Source: Microbacterium barkeri | GTDB lineage: Bacteria > Actinomycetota > Actinomycetes > Actinomycetales > Microbacteriaceae | NCBI RefSeq assembly: GCF_027921765.1 | Contig: NZ_BSEJ01000013.1 | Coordinates: 50,320 to 114,319, forward strand | Length of the DNA stretch: 64,000 nucleotides | Reading direction: 5' to 3' | Part shown: piece by piece, positions 28,099 through 36,926 of the stretch | Numbering within the stretch: the stretch's first letter is position 1 | Layout of the letters: each line of letters starts with the position of its first letter | The notes under the pieces: generated by a model | Database searches by the model: none | What the model saw: the letters and a program-made list of their open reading frames with translations, nothing else | Told to the model about the DNA's origin: nothing | Position numbers and translations under genes: made by a program

Positions 28099-28243
28099 AC
28101 CAGCCCGCGAGGACCGCATATTTCCCCGCTTGACTGCCCGGGCACTGATGGGCAGGGTGTGACCTGAGCTGCGAATCCGCTCGGCTGGTCGGCCGGGGGC
28201 AACGCGACACGTTTCACTTTCCTGCGTTCCCCTGGAGACTCCC

Positions 28244-29212
28244 TTGGCAAGCACTCCTCCCCCCGGCTGGTACCCAGATCCCGAGAACCCCGCGGAATGG
28301 CGCTGGTGGGACGGTCGGGCGTGGGCGACTGCAGCATCCGCCTCGGCAGTAGATAGGCCCGCGCGACGCCGCCCGCCCGTTTGGGGATGGCTTCTCATCG
28401 GCGTGGTCGCACTGGTGCCCTTGATACTGTTGTCGCCGGTCATCGCGCCGATCGCGCTGATCGTCGCCATAACAGGGATCGTCGGCTGGAGCAGAGGCAC
28501 CCGCACCTGGATGCGCTTCCGATCGAAGAAGGCCGCGGCCGTGGTCACCGTCGCTGCCACCATCGCGCTGCTCGTCACGGGAAGCGTGACGGCGTCGATC
28601 CGCCCACCAGCGGAGGGCGAGCGCGCCTCATTCGCGGATGTGCGCACCTCCGACCGCGATACGGCGCCGCGCGATGACGCGGGCCGTCAATCGCCGGACC
28701 CCGTTTCGACTCCGACGAGCGGCGCGACACCCAGTCCCACGCCAACCCCGACGCCGACGCCGACGCCGACGGTTCGCGAGGAAGTCGTCACTGAGCAGAT
28801 TGCGTTCGAGAGAGTCACGCAGGACGACATCAATCTGCCGCAGGGACAGACGCTCGTATCTACACCGGGACAACCAGGAGAGCGCACTCTGACTTACCGC
28901 GTCACTGAGCTCGAAGGGAAGGAGCTGCAGAGAGAGCTGCTCTCCGACGTGGTGACCGTCGAGCCGGTGACCGAAGTCACCTCCGTCGGCACCTATGTCG
29001 CTCCAGAACCCGCCCCGCCTGCCGCACCTGAGCCGGGGACGGGCTGCGATCCTAACTACGCTGACGCATGCGTCCCTGTCGCAACCGACGTCGACTGCGC
29101 AGGGGGCGGAGGGAATGGACCCGCTTACTTCGACGGAGTGGCGCGAATTGTCGGCTCGGATATCTACGAACTCGATCGAGACGGCGACGGCTACGCGTGC
29201 GAGCCTTCGTGA
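28244..29212 (+). CDS. DUF2510-G5-excalibur-like membrane protein
   Basis: The 322-residue protein begins with a DUF2510 module (PPGWYPDPENPAEWRWWDGRAW), then two or three membrane helices (about residues 45-75 and 88-108), an extracellular Thr/Pro linker (TPTPTPTPTPT, encoded by a CCGACG hexamer run), a G5 domain (about 176-250; VREEVVTEQIAFERVTQDD...GERTLTYRVTELEGKELQRELLS) and a C-terminal excalibur-like Ca-binding segment (DRDGDGYACE). G5 domains bind cell-wall sugars, so this is probably a wall-facing protein. Start is TTG 28244 behind TGGAG. Its 3' end overlaps the convergent DUF2075 gene by 22 bp. Confidence 0.85.
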   Translation: MASTPPPGWYPDPENPAEWRWWDGRAWATAASASAVDRPARRRPPVWGWLLIGVVALVPLILLSPVIAPIALIVAITGIVGWSRGTRTWMRFRSKKAAAVVTVAATIALLVTGSVTASIRPPAEGERASFADVRTSDRDTAPRDDAGRQSPDPVSTPTSGATPSPTPTPTPTPTPTVREEVVTEQIAFERVTQDDINLPQGQTLVSTPGQPGERTLTYRVTELEGKELQRELLSDVVTVEPVTEVTSVGTYVAPEPAPPAAPEPGTGCDPNYADACVPVATDVDCAGGGGNGPAYFDGVARIVGSDIYELDRDGDGYACEPS

Positions 29213-30969
29213 CGCTCGACGCCCATCGGAAGCCGTTCTCGCAACCATCCCCTCAGCGCCGGGTCGCACACGTACACGTACGTCCCGCGGATACCCCGCG
29301 TCAGCAGCACCCCGTAGATGTTCCGGATGTACTGGAGCAGGTCATCGTCTGAGTAGGAGATGCCGAGAGCCGGGTTGTTCTCCTTGCCCTTCTTGTCACG
29401 GTACGACTCACGATCGACGAACAGACGCCGAGCAAGCGGGTCGTATCGCAGATCAGGACCGATGATCACGCCTGCATAGTTGAGGTCGTATCCCTGCACC
29501 GTATGGATCGAACCGACCTCGTCGAGGGAACCCGGCGCGTTGATCCAGTCCTTGTCGGTGCTGTTCCAGCGGAGCCTGACGCCGTCGAGCTCGATGTCGA
29601 AGGCGCTGGGGTCGCGACGGCTTCGCCACTCCCAGGCGTAGCCAGCGACGAGTCGCGCAAGCCCGTGCTCCTCCTCCTTGCGAAGGATCGCCATGCGCAT
29701 GTCAGCCAGGTCATCGAAGAACCGCAGGTCGTACTCGCCGAGCATCTCCCCCGACACGGCAGCGCCCTCCTCGCCCCGCAGCAGCCGACGGATGGCCTCG
29801 ACATAGTCCGCTCCTGCCTTCACCCGCATCTGGGTGAGCAGCGGATACCGGCGACTGAGAGCCGACGCCGCGCGCACCTCCGCGGCGAGCGTCGCCGCGG
29901 GCAGGTCGGCCGGCCGGACGCTCTGCTCGCCGTCCACGAGAAGGATTCGGTGCGAACTGCGCGCCTTGATCCAATCGAGCTGCGTCTTCGAGAGATCATC
30001 CGCGCCGAACAGCCGCTTGTTGATCTCGATGAAGTCGCGATTGAGCATGCCAGACGACTGATTCGCTCGCTGGTTGAGCCGATGCGTCTCGTCGACGATC
30101 AGCAGGTCAAACGGCTCCTCCGCCTTTCCCACGTCATACGGCGAGAGGACCATCGAAGGATCGAGCTTCGGAGTCTTCTTGAACACCTTCCGGATGGACA
30201 GCCGAAGCGACTGCTGCGGAACCACCAGCGCCATTCGGAAGTCCTGCAACCGGGCTCGATGCTCCGGGACGAACAGATCCGCGAAGATCGAGTCAGGCTG
30301 CACCTCGTCGTTCTCGTCGTGATCGCGGATGTCGGCGATCAGCTTCATGAGGAAGATCGCGACGATCGTCTTGCCGGTGCCGGGCTGGCCCTGAACCACG
30401 GCGGTCGAATCGACACCCGTCTCGAGGTCGGCGAAGAGCCCCTCCAGGATGTCCTCGACAGCCGCAGCTTGATCATTCGTCAGGGCCTTGAAGGGCGACA
30501 GCTTGAAGAGGTCGCTGTTCTCGATCTGCGGGATCGAGCGCTCGAAGACCCCGTCGGCCCGCAGCTGCTCGAAGATGTCGCGGAAAGATTCGCGATACAG
30601 GTCCCTGTCGAAATACGCCGCGTCGGTGATGCCCTCATTCCCATTGAGAACCGTGAACCTACCGTCCCCGGCGAGCCAGCGAATCAGGTGCGACTCGAGA
30701 TCGAGGCATACGGACTTGTTGAACCGATCGTCGATGACGACGCGGATGGTCGTGAGTCCGGCCTCCCGCTTGCTCGCGTTCGCGAGGTGCTGCTTCATCC
30801 GCGCTGCGGCGTTCAGGGTCTCGCCGACGTAGACCGCCGGACGCGCCTGCCGCTGGTCGCCGTCGAGGACGTAGACGACCGGCCAATCCGTATGCGCGCG
30901 ATCTCGCCGCCCCCAGGTGCGGACCTCCTCCGCGTCGAACGGGAGGCGCTCGATCCTAGAGGGCGTCAT
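29191..30969 (-). CDS. GIY-YIG nuclease-DUF2075 helicase fusion
   Basis: A 592-residue fusion. Residues about 27-110 are a GIY-YIG nuclease-like domain (VVYVLDG; AVYVGETLNAAARMKQH; LESHLIRWL with the metal-site glutamate). Residues about 160-590 are a DUF2075/COG3410 superfamily 1-type ATPase: Walker A GQPGTGKT (194-201), Walker B IVDETHR (291-297), ILLVDGEQ, and the late helicase motifs IHTVQGYDLNYAGVIIG and LLTRGIRGTYVYV. Family members are found in defence islands but few have been studied. Start ATG 30969 overlaps the MazG-like gene by 14 bp. The pair probably acts together on foreign nucleic acid or on nucleotides; this is inference. Confidence 0.88.
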   Translation of the reverse strand: MTPSRIERLPFDAEEVRTWGRRDRAHTDWPVVYVLDGDQRQARPAVYVGETLNAAARMKQHLANASKREAGLTTIRVVIDDRFNKSVCLDLESHLIRWLAGDGRFTVLNGNEGITDAAYFDRDLYRESFRDIFEQLRADGVFERSIPQIENSDLFKLSPFKALTNDQAAAVEDILEGLFADLETGVDSTAVVQGQPGTGKTIVAIFLMKLIADIRDHDENDEVQPDSIFADLFVPEHRARLQDFRMALVVPQQSLRLSIRKVFKKTPKLDPSMVLSPYDVGKAEEPFDLLIVDETHRLNQRANQSSGMLNRDFIEINKRLFGADDLSKTQLDWIKARSSHRILLVDGEQSVRPADLPAATLAAEVRAASALSRRYPLLTQMRVKAGADYVEAIRRLLRGEEGAAVSGEMLGEYDLRFFDDLADMRMAILRKEEEHGLARLVAGYAWEWRSRRDPSAFDIELDGVRLRWNSTDKDWINAPGSLDEVGSIHTVQGYDLNYAGVIIGPDLRYDPLARRLFVDRESYRDKKGKENNPALGISYSDDDLLQYIRNIYGVLLTRGIRGTYVYVCDPALRGWLRERLPMGVERHEGSHA

Positions 30970-31276
30970 ACTTCGTGCTCCGCCCCTTCGCACGCTCCAC
31001 CGGGTACTTCTGTCGCGTCTTCGCGAGCTTGCTCAGCACGATCTCGTACGGGTCGACACCGAGCTTGTCCGCGAGAAGTAAACAGTACGTGAGGACATCG
31101 GCGAGCTCGTCGCGGATGTCGGCCGGGTCACCGTCCGCGTTCCACTGGAAGCACTCGAGCAGCTCAGCCGCCTCGATGGCGATGCTCTTCGCGAGGTTCT
31201 CGGTCGTGTGGAACTGAGCCCAGTCGCGCTCGCGGACGAACGCGCGCAGCTCTTCGAAGACCGCAACGCTTGACAT
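30956..31276 (-). CDS. MazG-like nucleotide pyrophosphohydrolase
   Basis: This 106-residue all-alpha NTP-PPase carries the conserved acidic motifs: IEAAELLECFQW (E-x2-E) and DELADVLTYCLLLADKLG (E-x2-D). It hydrolyses nucleoside triphosphates to monophosphates and pyrophosphate in known relatives. An extended -10 (TGA-TACGTT, hexamer 31288-31283 on the minus strand) lies six bases before the ATG, so the message is probably leaderless. It overlaps the helicase gene downstream, forming a two-gene cassette I have seen together in other bacteria. Confidence 0.9.
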   Translation of the reverse strand: MSSVAVFEELRAFVRERDWAQFHTTENLAKSIAIEAAELLECFQWNADGDPADIRDELADVLTYCLLLADKLGVDPYEIVLSKLAKTRQKYPVERAKGRSTKYDAL

Positions 31277-31398
31277 ACGGCGAACGTATCAGCGGTCGAG
31301 GCCGCCCGCGCTCCCGCCGCGGCTCGCCGCTCGACGGTCGGCTAGCCTCGCCTATCGATCGATGCGCCTAACCACTCACGATCTAGACCGTCTGGAGG

Positions 31399-32949
31399 TC
31401 ACGCAAATCCGCGACCAGTTACACGCCCGACGAGATACGACGATCGGTTCTCCAACACGGAGGTGGGTGATTCTTCCTCACGAAGGACCAACCCCTGACT
31501 GCGCCAGATCTCGGCCGCATCTCCGGTTCGCCGTTCGCATTCTTCATACATCTGACGCAACGTAAGGTTCTTCCGCATCTTCCGCCACGTAAGGGCGTCG
31601 TGGGCGGTCAGCAAGACGAGATTAGCCAGAAGCGCCGCGCTCGCCACACGGCCGAACGTGCCTTCGCTTAGTTGCTCCCGCGTGAACAGGTATTCGTGTT
31701 GTCCTTCACTCGACCCGACAACCTCGCCAGACAGCAATGACCGCGCCTTCTCGCGACGAAGGAGCAGATCGAACCCGATTGTGACTGCCGAACCGCCACG
31801 GCGAACGCGCCCCACGAACAAGTCCGGCTCAATTGGTTTGCGAACCTCCAGCGCGCGGACGGGATCACCGCCCTTAACTTCCCGAATCAAGCGCGTCAGG
31901 TAAGACTCAGGCTTGCTCTGATACTCCTCGGCGAAGGTAGAACGCCACAACCAATCCTCAATCTCGGCCGGACGCAACTTAACCTTAAAGAGCATGATCC
32001 CGAACAGAATGAGCCGTTGCGCTTCATATGGCACCTCAGACAAGCCGGAGATTGCCAGACGCTGGAGGAATTCCGACATGCGGTCAAGCGCAGCCTCCAT
32101 CTCCGACACTTCGTTCGACAAACCCCCGGGGCGCAAGGAAAGATTCTTAAGTTGCCCAACGTCTCTCGAATCGAGCGACAGGCCAGCGGCGACCGATAGA
32201 CAGCGAATCAGGAACTCATCATTTAGACCATCCAGGGGCGTGGCGCGGAATCTCTCCGAGAGAGTGTCAAACGTATCCTCGAGGTCGAAGTTGGATCGCC
32301 ACGTGAGAGCACGGACGAAGTCGACAGAAGACAGGGGGGTGCCACTGCTATTGACGCGCCGGAAGACCTCGACAACATCCTCAAGGCGTGCATTCGAAAG
32401 AGCGATAATGGGGACCTGATAGTCCTGGAATGTCGCGTACAGATCAAGGGCTCGAGGCAGGAGCGCCTCCCCGTTCTCGAGCGCCGCTATGTCGCCTTGA
32501 ACCTTGAGGAAGCTACGACTGTCAAATAGGGCACTCATAGGAACGTGCCACGCTTCAAGCGACCGAACAGAATCGGCGTGCACAAATTCGTCGCTGTCGG
32601 CGTCGTAGTAGATCTTGTACTTCGGACTTGCATCCGGGTGTCGCAAGCATCCATAAAGACTGGAAAGCCTTTGGGCGCCGTCGAGGATGACCTCAAACGA
32701 AGTGACGCGCTCGTCAGCTTCCGGAAACGCTTCCGTCCGAAAACCGGAGAAATATCCGTCGGCAGACTCAACCTTCCACGTCAACACACTGCCAATGGGG
32801 TATCCCCGCTTGATACTTTCGAGCAACTCCAGAACGTCGCTCTCGTCCCACACGAAATGCCGTTGAAATCGCGGAATCCTTAGCGAGGTCCGGTCGATTT
32901 GGCGCAGCACAACATTGAGGTACTGTGCCCGCGGCTCCGGATTCTCCAT
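31399..32949 (-). CDS. DUF262 domain protein (GmrS/ParB-like NTPase or nuclease fold)
   Basis: The 516-residue protein has the DUF262 N-terminal core: LRIPRFQRHFVWDESDVLELLESIKRGYPIGSVLTW (about 23-58) and the nucleotide-contact motif DGAQR (90-94), where most relatives have DGQQR; FRRVNSSGTPLSSVDFVRA follows at 196-214. DUF262 occurs in the GmrSD modified-DNA restriction enzymes and BrxU, where it couples NTP hydrolysis to cleavage. No HNH/DUF1524 nuclease motif is visible in the C-terminus, so it may need a partner. That partner is probably the gene two bases upstream. GC content is clearly below that of the flanks, indicating recent acquisition. Confidence 0.85.
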   Translation of the reverse strand: MENPEPRAQYLNVVLRQIDRTSLRIPRFQRHFVWDESDVLELLESIKRGYPIGSVLTWKVESADGYFSGFRTEAFPEADERVTSFEVILDGAQRLSSLYGCLRHPDASPKYKIYYDADSDEFVHADSVRSLEAWHVPMSALFDSRSFLKVQGDIAALENGEALLPRALDLYATFQDYQVPIIALSNARLEDVVEVFRRVNSSGTPLSSVDFVRALTWRSNFDLEDTFDTLSERFRATPLDGLNDEFLIRCLSVAAGLSLDSRDVGQLKNLSLRPGGLSNEVSEMEAALDRMSEFLQRLAISGLSEVPYEAQRLILFGIMLFKVKLRPAEIEDWLWRSTFAEEYQSKPESYLTRLIREVKGGDPVRALEVRKPIEPDLFVGRVRRGGSAVTIGFDLLLRREKARSLLSGEVVGSSEGQHEYLFTREQLSEGTFGRVASAALLANLVLLTAHDALTWRKMRKNLTLRQMYEECERRTGDAAEIWRSQGLVLREEESPTSVLENRSSYLVGRVTGRGFA

Positions 32950-32951
32950 AT

Positions 32952-33854
32952 TCAGTCCTTATCTTCGAAGGCGGCGAGACGTTCCTTCAATCGCACGAGA
33001 GACGCCTCAATGTAGTGTGCGCTGTGACCGACATAAGAAGCCTCAAAATCAGCATCACCAAACTGCCACGCGAGCTTACGTTTCTTTACCGAGGGCGCTT
33101 GTCCGGTGCGTTTTAGTTCGTAGAGGAGGTGCGTGAGTTCACTGAGCGTATCTTGGAGCTTTGTAAGCACCTTCACTTCTAGTGCAATGTGAACGTCTGC
33201 TCCGGACCCGTCGACTACGGGAATGACGACATAGATGTGACGAGCGTGATACCCGGAATCTTTCGCGTGATACCGAGGGAAGGACTTCAACCCGAGGGCC
33301 TTCGCAGCTCCAGCAATGCGGGAACTAACATCGACGACCCCGTCAACGAACGGCACGACAAACTTCGTGCGGATCAGATCGTCCGCGAATTCGTGCACCC
33401 TGTCCGGCGTAACCCATGCACGGACAGAGGGGACGCGCTTCTTCTCCGCCCGGTCGTCAATGCTAAGGAGCTGAGGAGGACCGTCTTCGGGATTCTCCTC
33501 AATATTAAGTCGATAGAGCTTGTCGAGCACAGACTCCCACGGTTTCACAACCAGCTTGAATGCCGTTTCCCCATTTGCCCACGCGTCGACGGCTCTTATC
33601 TTCCCAACTACGAGTTCTCTGGAAAGCTGATCGTGCAGGTCCGATAGATCCCAATAGAATTCGTGATTTTGCACATCCATCTGCGCAGTCGTTATGAAAG
33701 AGCGGTATGGAGCTTCAAAGGCGGAAAAGTCCACGCCGACGACGCTGGAGAGCCTCTCGATCATGGTCACCCGCTCGTCCGAGGATGTCTCGCCGGCGGC
33801 TTTAGCGCGCTCACCGGGAAGGCCATCTACGACGGCGTCTTCGGCCTCAGTCAA
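32952..33854 (-). CDS. Diverged RelA/SpoT-type nucleotide synthetase-like protein
   Basis: This 300-residue protein is not obvious by any single motif, but the order of features matches a RelA/SpoT synthetase domain: FADDLIRTKFVVPFVDGVVD (about 156-175) in place of the D-x-x-G-x-R strand, then K198-DSGYHARHIYVVIPV in place of the GYRSLH segment, then ALEVKVLTKLQDTLSELTHLLYE (224-246) in place of E-x-Q-x-R-T...H...Y. The basic residue of the E-x-Q-x-R-T motif is changed, so activity or product may differ from (p)ppGpp. Start is TTG 33854 with GAGGA upstream. It precedes the DUF262 gene by 2 bp; both are low-GC and form one operon. Confidence 0.6.
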   Translation of the reverse strand: MTEAEDAVVDGLPGERAKAAGETSSDERVTMIERLSSVVGVDFSAFEAPYRSFITTAQMDVQNHEFYWDLSDLHDQLSRELVVGKIRAVDAWANGETAFKLVVKPWESVLDKLYRLNIEENPEDGPPQLLSIDDRAEKKRVPSVRAWVTPDRVHEFADDLIRTKFVVPFVDGVVDVSSRIAGAAKALGLKSFPRYHAKDSGYHARHIYVVIPVVDGSGADVHIALEVKVLTKLQDTLSELTHLLYELKRTGQAPSVKKRKLAWQFGDADFEASYVGHSAHYIEASLVRLKERLAAFEDKD

Positions 33855-34080
33855 CGTTCATCCTCACTGAACACGAGTGTTTGATCGGAACCATAGCAAC
33901 CCCATACGCCCCGGACTCGCTCACACTGCGGGACCCGAAGTGTGCGCGAATGTAGTTGACCGACACGAAGTGGCTCTCTACGTCTCGAATCTGACCTAGC
34001 CCTATCGCACGCACATCAACCGCGACCCCGCGTCGCTTCCCGCCGTCCCCCGCCCCTCAACCGCCCCACGCCCCGCCCGG

Positions 34081-34123
34081 TAGACTCTCCCTCGTCCGCT
34101 CCCCCTCGCCCCTCAGGAGCTTC
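34081..34123 (+). promoter_or_regulatory. Probable purL -10 and ribosome site
   Basis: TAGACT (34081-34086) is a good actinobacterial -10, giving a short leader that ends with AGGAG (34114-34118) before the GTG at 34127. The 272-bp gap from 33855 to here holds the divergent promoter of the RelA/SpoT-like gene and otherwise nothing I can name. Confidence 0.5.
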
Positions 34124-34126
34124 CGC

Positions 34127-36460
34127 GTGACCACGCCCGCATCATCCGCTGCCCCGCACGCCCACGTCGCCGACACCGTCGAGAACGCCGTGGCCACTCC
34201 CGAGAAGGAGCAGCCGTACGACGCGCTGGGCCTGAAGCCCGACGAGTACGAGCAGATCAAGGCCATCCTCGGCCGCCGCCCCACGTCGGGCGAGCTGGCG
34301 ATGTACTCCGTGATGTGGAGCGAGCACTGCTCCTACAAGAGCTCGAAGATCTACCTGCGCCGCTTCGGCCAGAAGGTCAGCGACGAGATGCGCGAGCGCC
34401 TCATGGTCGGCATGGGCCAGAATGCAGGCGTCGTCGACGTCGGCGAGGGCTGGGCCGTGACCTTCAAGGTCGAGTCGCACAACCACCCGTCGTACATCGA
34501 GCCGTTCCAGGGCGCCGCGACCGGCGTCGGCGGCATCGTCCGCGACATCATCTCGATGGGCGCACGCCCGGTCGCCGTCATGGACCAGCTGCGCTTCGGC
34601 GCGATCGACCACCCCGACACCGCGCGCGTCGTGCACGGCGTCGTCTCGGGCATCTCGTCGTACGGCAACTGCCTCGGCCTGCCGAACATCGGCGGCGAGA
34701 CGGTCTTCGACTCCGTCTACCAGGCCAACCCGCTCGTCAACGCGCTCGCGGTCGGCGTCATGCGCCATGAGGACATCCGCCTCGCCAACGCGACCGGAGC
34801 CGGCAACAAGGTCGTGCTCTTCGGCGCCCGCACGGGCGGCGACGGCATCGGCGGCGCCTCGATCCTCGCGTCGGACACCTTCGCCGACGGCGGCCCGACC
34901 AAGCGCCCCGCGGTGCAGGTTGGCGACCCCTTCGCCGAGAAGGTGCTCATCGAGTGCTGCCTCGAGCTCTACAAGGGCGACCTCGTCGAGGCCATCCAGG
35001 ACCTCGGCGCCGCGGGCATCTCGTGCGCCACGAGCGAGCTCGCCGCGAACGGCGGCTCGGGCATGAAGGTCGAGCTCACGAACGTGCTCCTCCGCGACCC
35101 CTCGCTCACGCCCGAGGAGATCCTCATGAGCGAGTCGCAGGAGCGCATGATGGCGATCGTCGCTCCCGAGAAGCTCGACGCCTTCCTCGCGGTCACGTCG
35201 AAGTGGGATGTCGAGACGAGCGTTCTCGGTGAGGTCACCGGGGATGGCCGCCTCGTCATCACGTGGGACGGCGAGACGATCGTCGACGTCGACCCCTCGA
35301 CCGTCGCGGTCGACGGCCCCGTCTACGAGCGCCCCGTCGCCTACCCGACGTGGATCGACGCCCTCCAGGAGGACTCGGCGTCGGCCCTGGCCCGCCCGAC
35401 CGAGCCCGAGGCCATCCGCGAGCAGTTCACGCAGCTCGTCGCGAGCCCGAACCTCGCCGACACCTCGTGGATCACGAACCAGTACGACTACTACGTGCTC
35501 GGCAACACGGCCCTGTCGTTCCCCGACGACGCCGGCATGATCCGCGTCGACGAGGAGTCGGGCCTCGGCTTCTCGATCGCGACCGACGCCAACGGCCGCT
35601 ACTGCCAGCTCGACCCGTACGCGGGCGCGCAGCTCGCCCTCGCCGAGGCGTACCGCAACGTCGCCGTCACGGGCGCGACGCCGACGGCCGTCACCGACTG
35701 CCTGAACTTCGGCTCGCCCGAGAACCCCGAGGTCATGTGGCAGTTCTCGCAGGCCGTCGACGGCCTGTCAGACGCGTGCCTCGCCCTCGGCGTGCCGGTA
35801 ACGGGCGGCAACGTCTCGTTCTACAACCAGACCGGCGACACCCCGATCCACCCGACCCCCGTCGTCGGTGTGCTGGGCATCATCGACGACGTCGCGCGGC
35901 GCATCCCGAGCGGATGGCAGGACGCGGGCGAGAACATCTACCTCCTCGGCATCACGCGCGAGGAGCTCGACGGCTCGGCCTGGGCCGACGTCGTGCACGG
36001 CCACCTCGGCGGACGCCCGCCGGCCGTCGACCTCGAGGGCGAGAAGCGCCTCGCGGGCCTCATCGCCGCCGCACGCGACGAGTGGCTCATCTCGTCGGCG
36101 CACGACCTCTCGGAGGGTGGCCTCGGCCAGGCCCTCGCCGAGGGCGTGCTGCGCTTCGGCGTGGGCGCGCGCGTCTGGCTCACCGAGATCATGGAGCGCG
36201 ACGGCGTCGACGCCGCGACCGCCCTGTTCAGCGAGTCGACGGGCCGCGTCATCGTGACGGTGCCCCGCGAGGAGGACGTGAAGTTCCGTGGACTCTGCGA
36301 GGGCCGCGGCTACCCCGTGCTCCGCATCGGCGTCACCGACACCGTCGCCGACCTCGAGGTGCAGGACGTCTTCACCGTCTCGGCCGCCGAGCTCCGCGAG
36401 CTGTCGACCTCGACGCTGCCGAAGCACTTCGGCCCGACCGTGGTCGAGCCCACCGCCTGA
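34127..36460 (+). CDS. purL: Phosphoribosylformylglycinamidine synthase subunit PurL
   Basis: The 777-residue small-type PurL catalyses ATP-dependent conversion of FGAR to FGAM in purine synthesis, receiving ammonia from PurQ with PurS. Typical stretches are visible: [72 protein letters not shown], and the second repeat half [15 protein letters not shown] and [12 protein letters not shown]. Length equals that of actinobacterial PurL; purQ and purS are not in the window. Start GTG 34127 has AGGAG nine bases upstream. A tiny membrane-protein gene overlaps its stop codon. Confidence 0.97.
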   Translation: MTTPASSAAPHAHVADTVENAVATPEKEQPYDALGLKPDEYEQIKAILGRRPTSGELAMYSVMWSEHCSYKSSKIYLRRFGQKVSDEMRERLMVGMGQNAGVVDVGEGWAVTFKVESHNHPSYIEPFQGAATGVGGIVRDIISMGARPVAVMDQLRFGAIDHPDTARVVHGVVSGISSYGNCLGLPNIGGETVFDSVYQANPLVNALAVGVMRHEDIRLANATGAGNKVVLFGARTGGDGIGGASILASDTFADGGPTKRPAVQVGDPFAEKVLIECCLELYKGDLVEAIQDLGAAGISCATSELAANGGSGMKVELTNVLLRDPSLTPEEILMSESQERMMAIVAPEKLDAFLAVTSKWDVETSVLGEVTGDGRLVITWDGETIVDVDPSTVAVDGPVYERPVAYPTWIDALQEDSASALARPTEPEAIREQFTQLVASPNLADTSWITNQYDYYVLGNTALSFPDDAGMIRVDEESGLGFSIATDANGRYCQLDPYAGAQLALAEAYRNVAVTGATPTAVTDCLNFGSPENPEVMWQFSQAVDGLSDACLALGVPVTGGNVSFYNQTGDTPIHPTPVVGVLGIIDDVARRIPSGWQDAGENIYLLGITREELDGSAWADVVHGHLGGRPPAVDLEGEKRLAGLIAAARDEWLISSAHDLSEGGLGQALAEGVLRFGVGARVWLTEIMERDGVDAATALFSESTGRVIVTVPREEDVKFRGLCEGRGYPVLRIGVTDTVADLEVQDVFTVSAAELRELSTSTLPKHFGPTVVEPTA

Positions 36461-36603
36461 TGACGAATCCGGAAGAGGACGACGAGTTCGCCGCGTACTC
36501 CACGCAGCGCACGCGCCGCATCCGCATCACGGCGTGGATCGCCATCGTCGCGCTCATCGCGACGGGCGGCGGCTCCGCGCTGTTCGCGCTGCTCTTCCCG
36601 TAA
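36460..36603 (+). CDS. 47-residue single-pass membrane protein coupled to purL
   Basis: ATG 36460 overlaps the last base of the purL stop codon (TGATG). The product has an acidic/polar N-terminus ([20 protein letters not shown]) and one hydrophobic helix (ITAWIAIVALIATGGGSALFALLF). It is followed 18 bp later by a strong terminator, so it is the last gene of the purL transcript. No function is known; its position and intact TM segment argue that it is a real gene. Confidence 0.75.
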   Translation: MTNPEEDDEFAAYSTQRTRRIRITAWIAIVALIATGGGSALFALLFP

Positions 36604-36621
36604 GCCATCGTCTTCGACGCG

Positions 36622-36652
36622 CAGCGGCCATCCGGATCTCGGATGGCCGCTG
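36622..36652 (+). terminator. Terminator after purL operon
   Basis: Perfect 13-bp arms CAGCGGCCATCCG (36622-36634) and CGGATGGCCGCTG (36640-36652) with a 5-base loop. No T-run. Confidence 0.85.
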
Positions 36653-36678
36653 TCGCGTTGTGGGGGCTTCTCCCTCCG

Positions 36679-36735
36679 GCATGTCTCACTCGTTCAGGCT
36701 TCCGGGGTGGTTTGGCCTGCATAAGCGAGACATGC
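36679..36735. repeat. 57-bp palindromic element, copy 1
   Basis: Ends GCATGTCTCACT (36679-36690) and AGCGAGACATGC (36724-36735) form near-perfect 12-bp inverted repeats around a 33-bp core. Two other copies of exactly the same length occur at 37785 and 42229. It fills most of the 323-bp gap after purL together with the terminator; bases 36736-36926 hold the leader of the next gene and nothing else recognised. Confidence 0.8.
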
Positions 36736-36926
36736 GAGGGGCGGGGAGCCGCTCACACCGCGCGCATAAGGTCGGCGGATAGCTTCGGTCGCACAGAGGG
36801 AGTACTTCCACCGCGGTCGACCCGTCAGTACGGACTCGCCATCGAGTCCCGGGCGGCCGGCTCCGCATCCGGAGCGAAGGAGACTTTGGCAGACGTCGGC
36901 TGCGCCGACCCTTCCGGAAGGACCCT

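Noticed and set aside
28740..28775. Regulatory microsatellite (CCGACG run)
   Set aside because: It encodes the Thr-Pro linker between membrane and G5 domains, which explains it fully.
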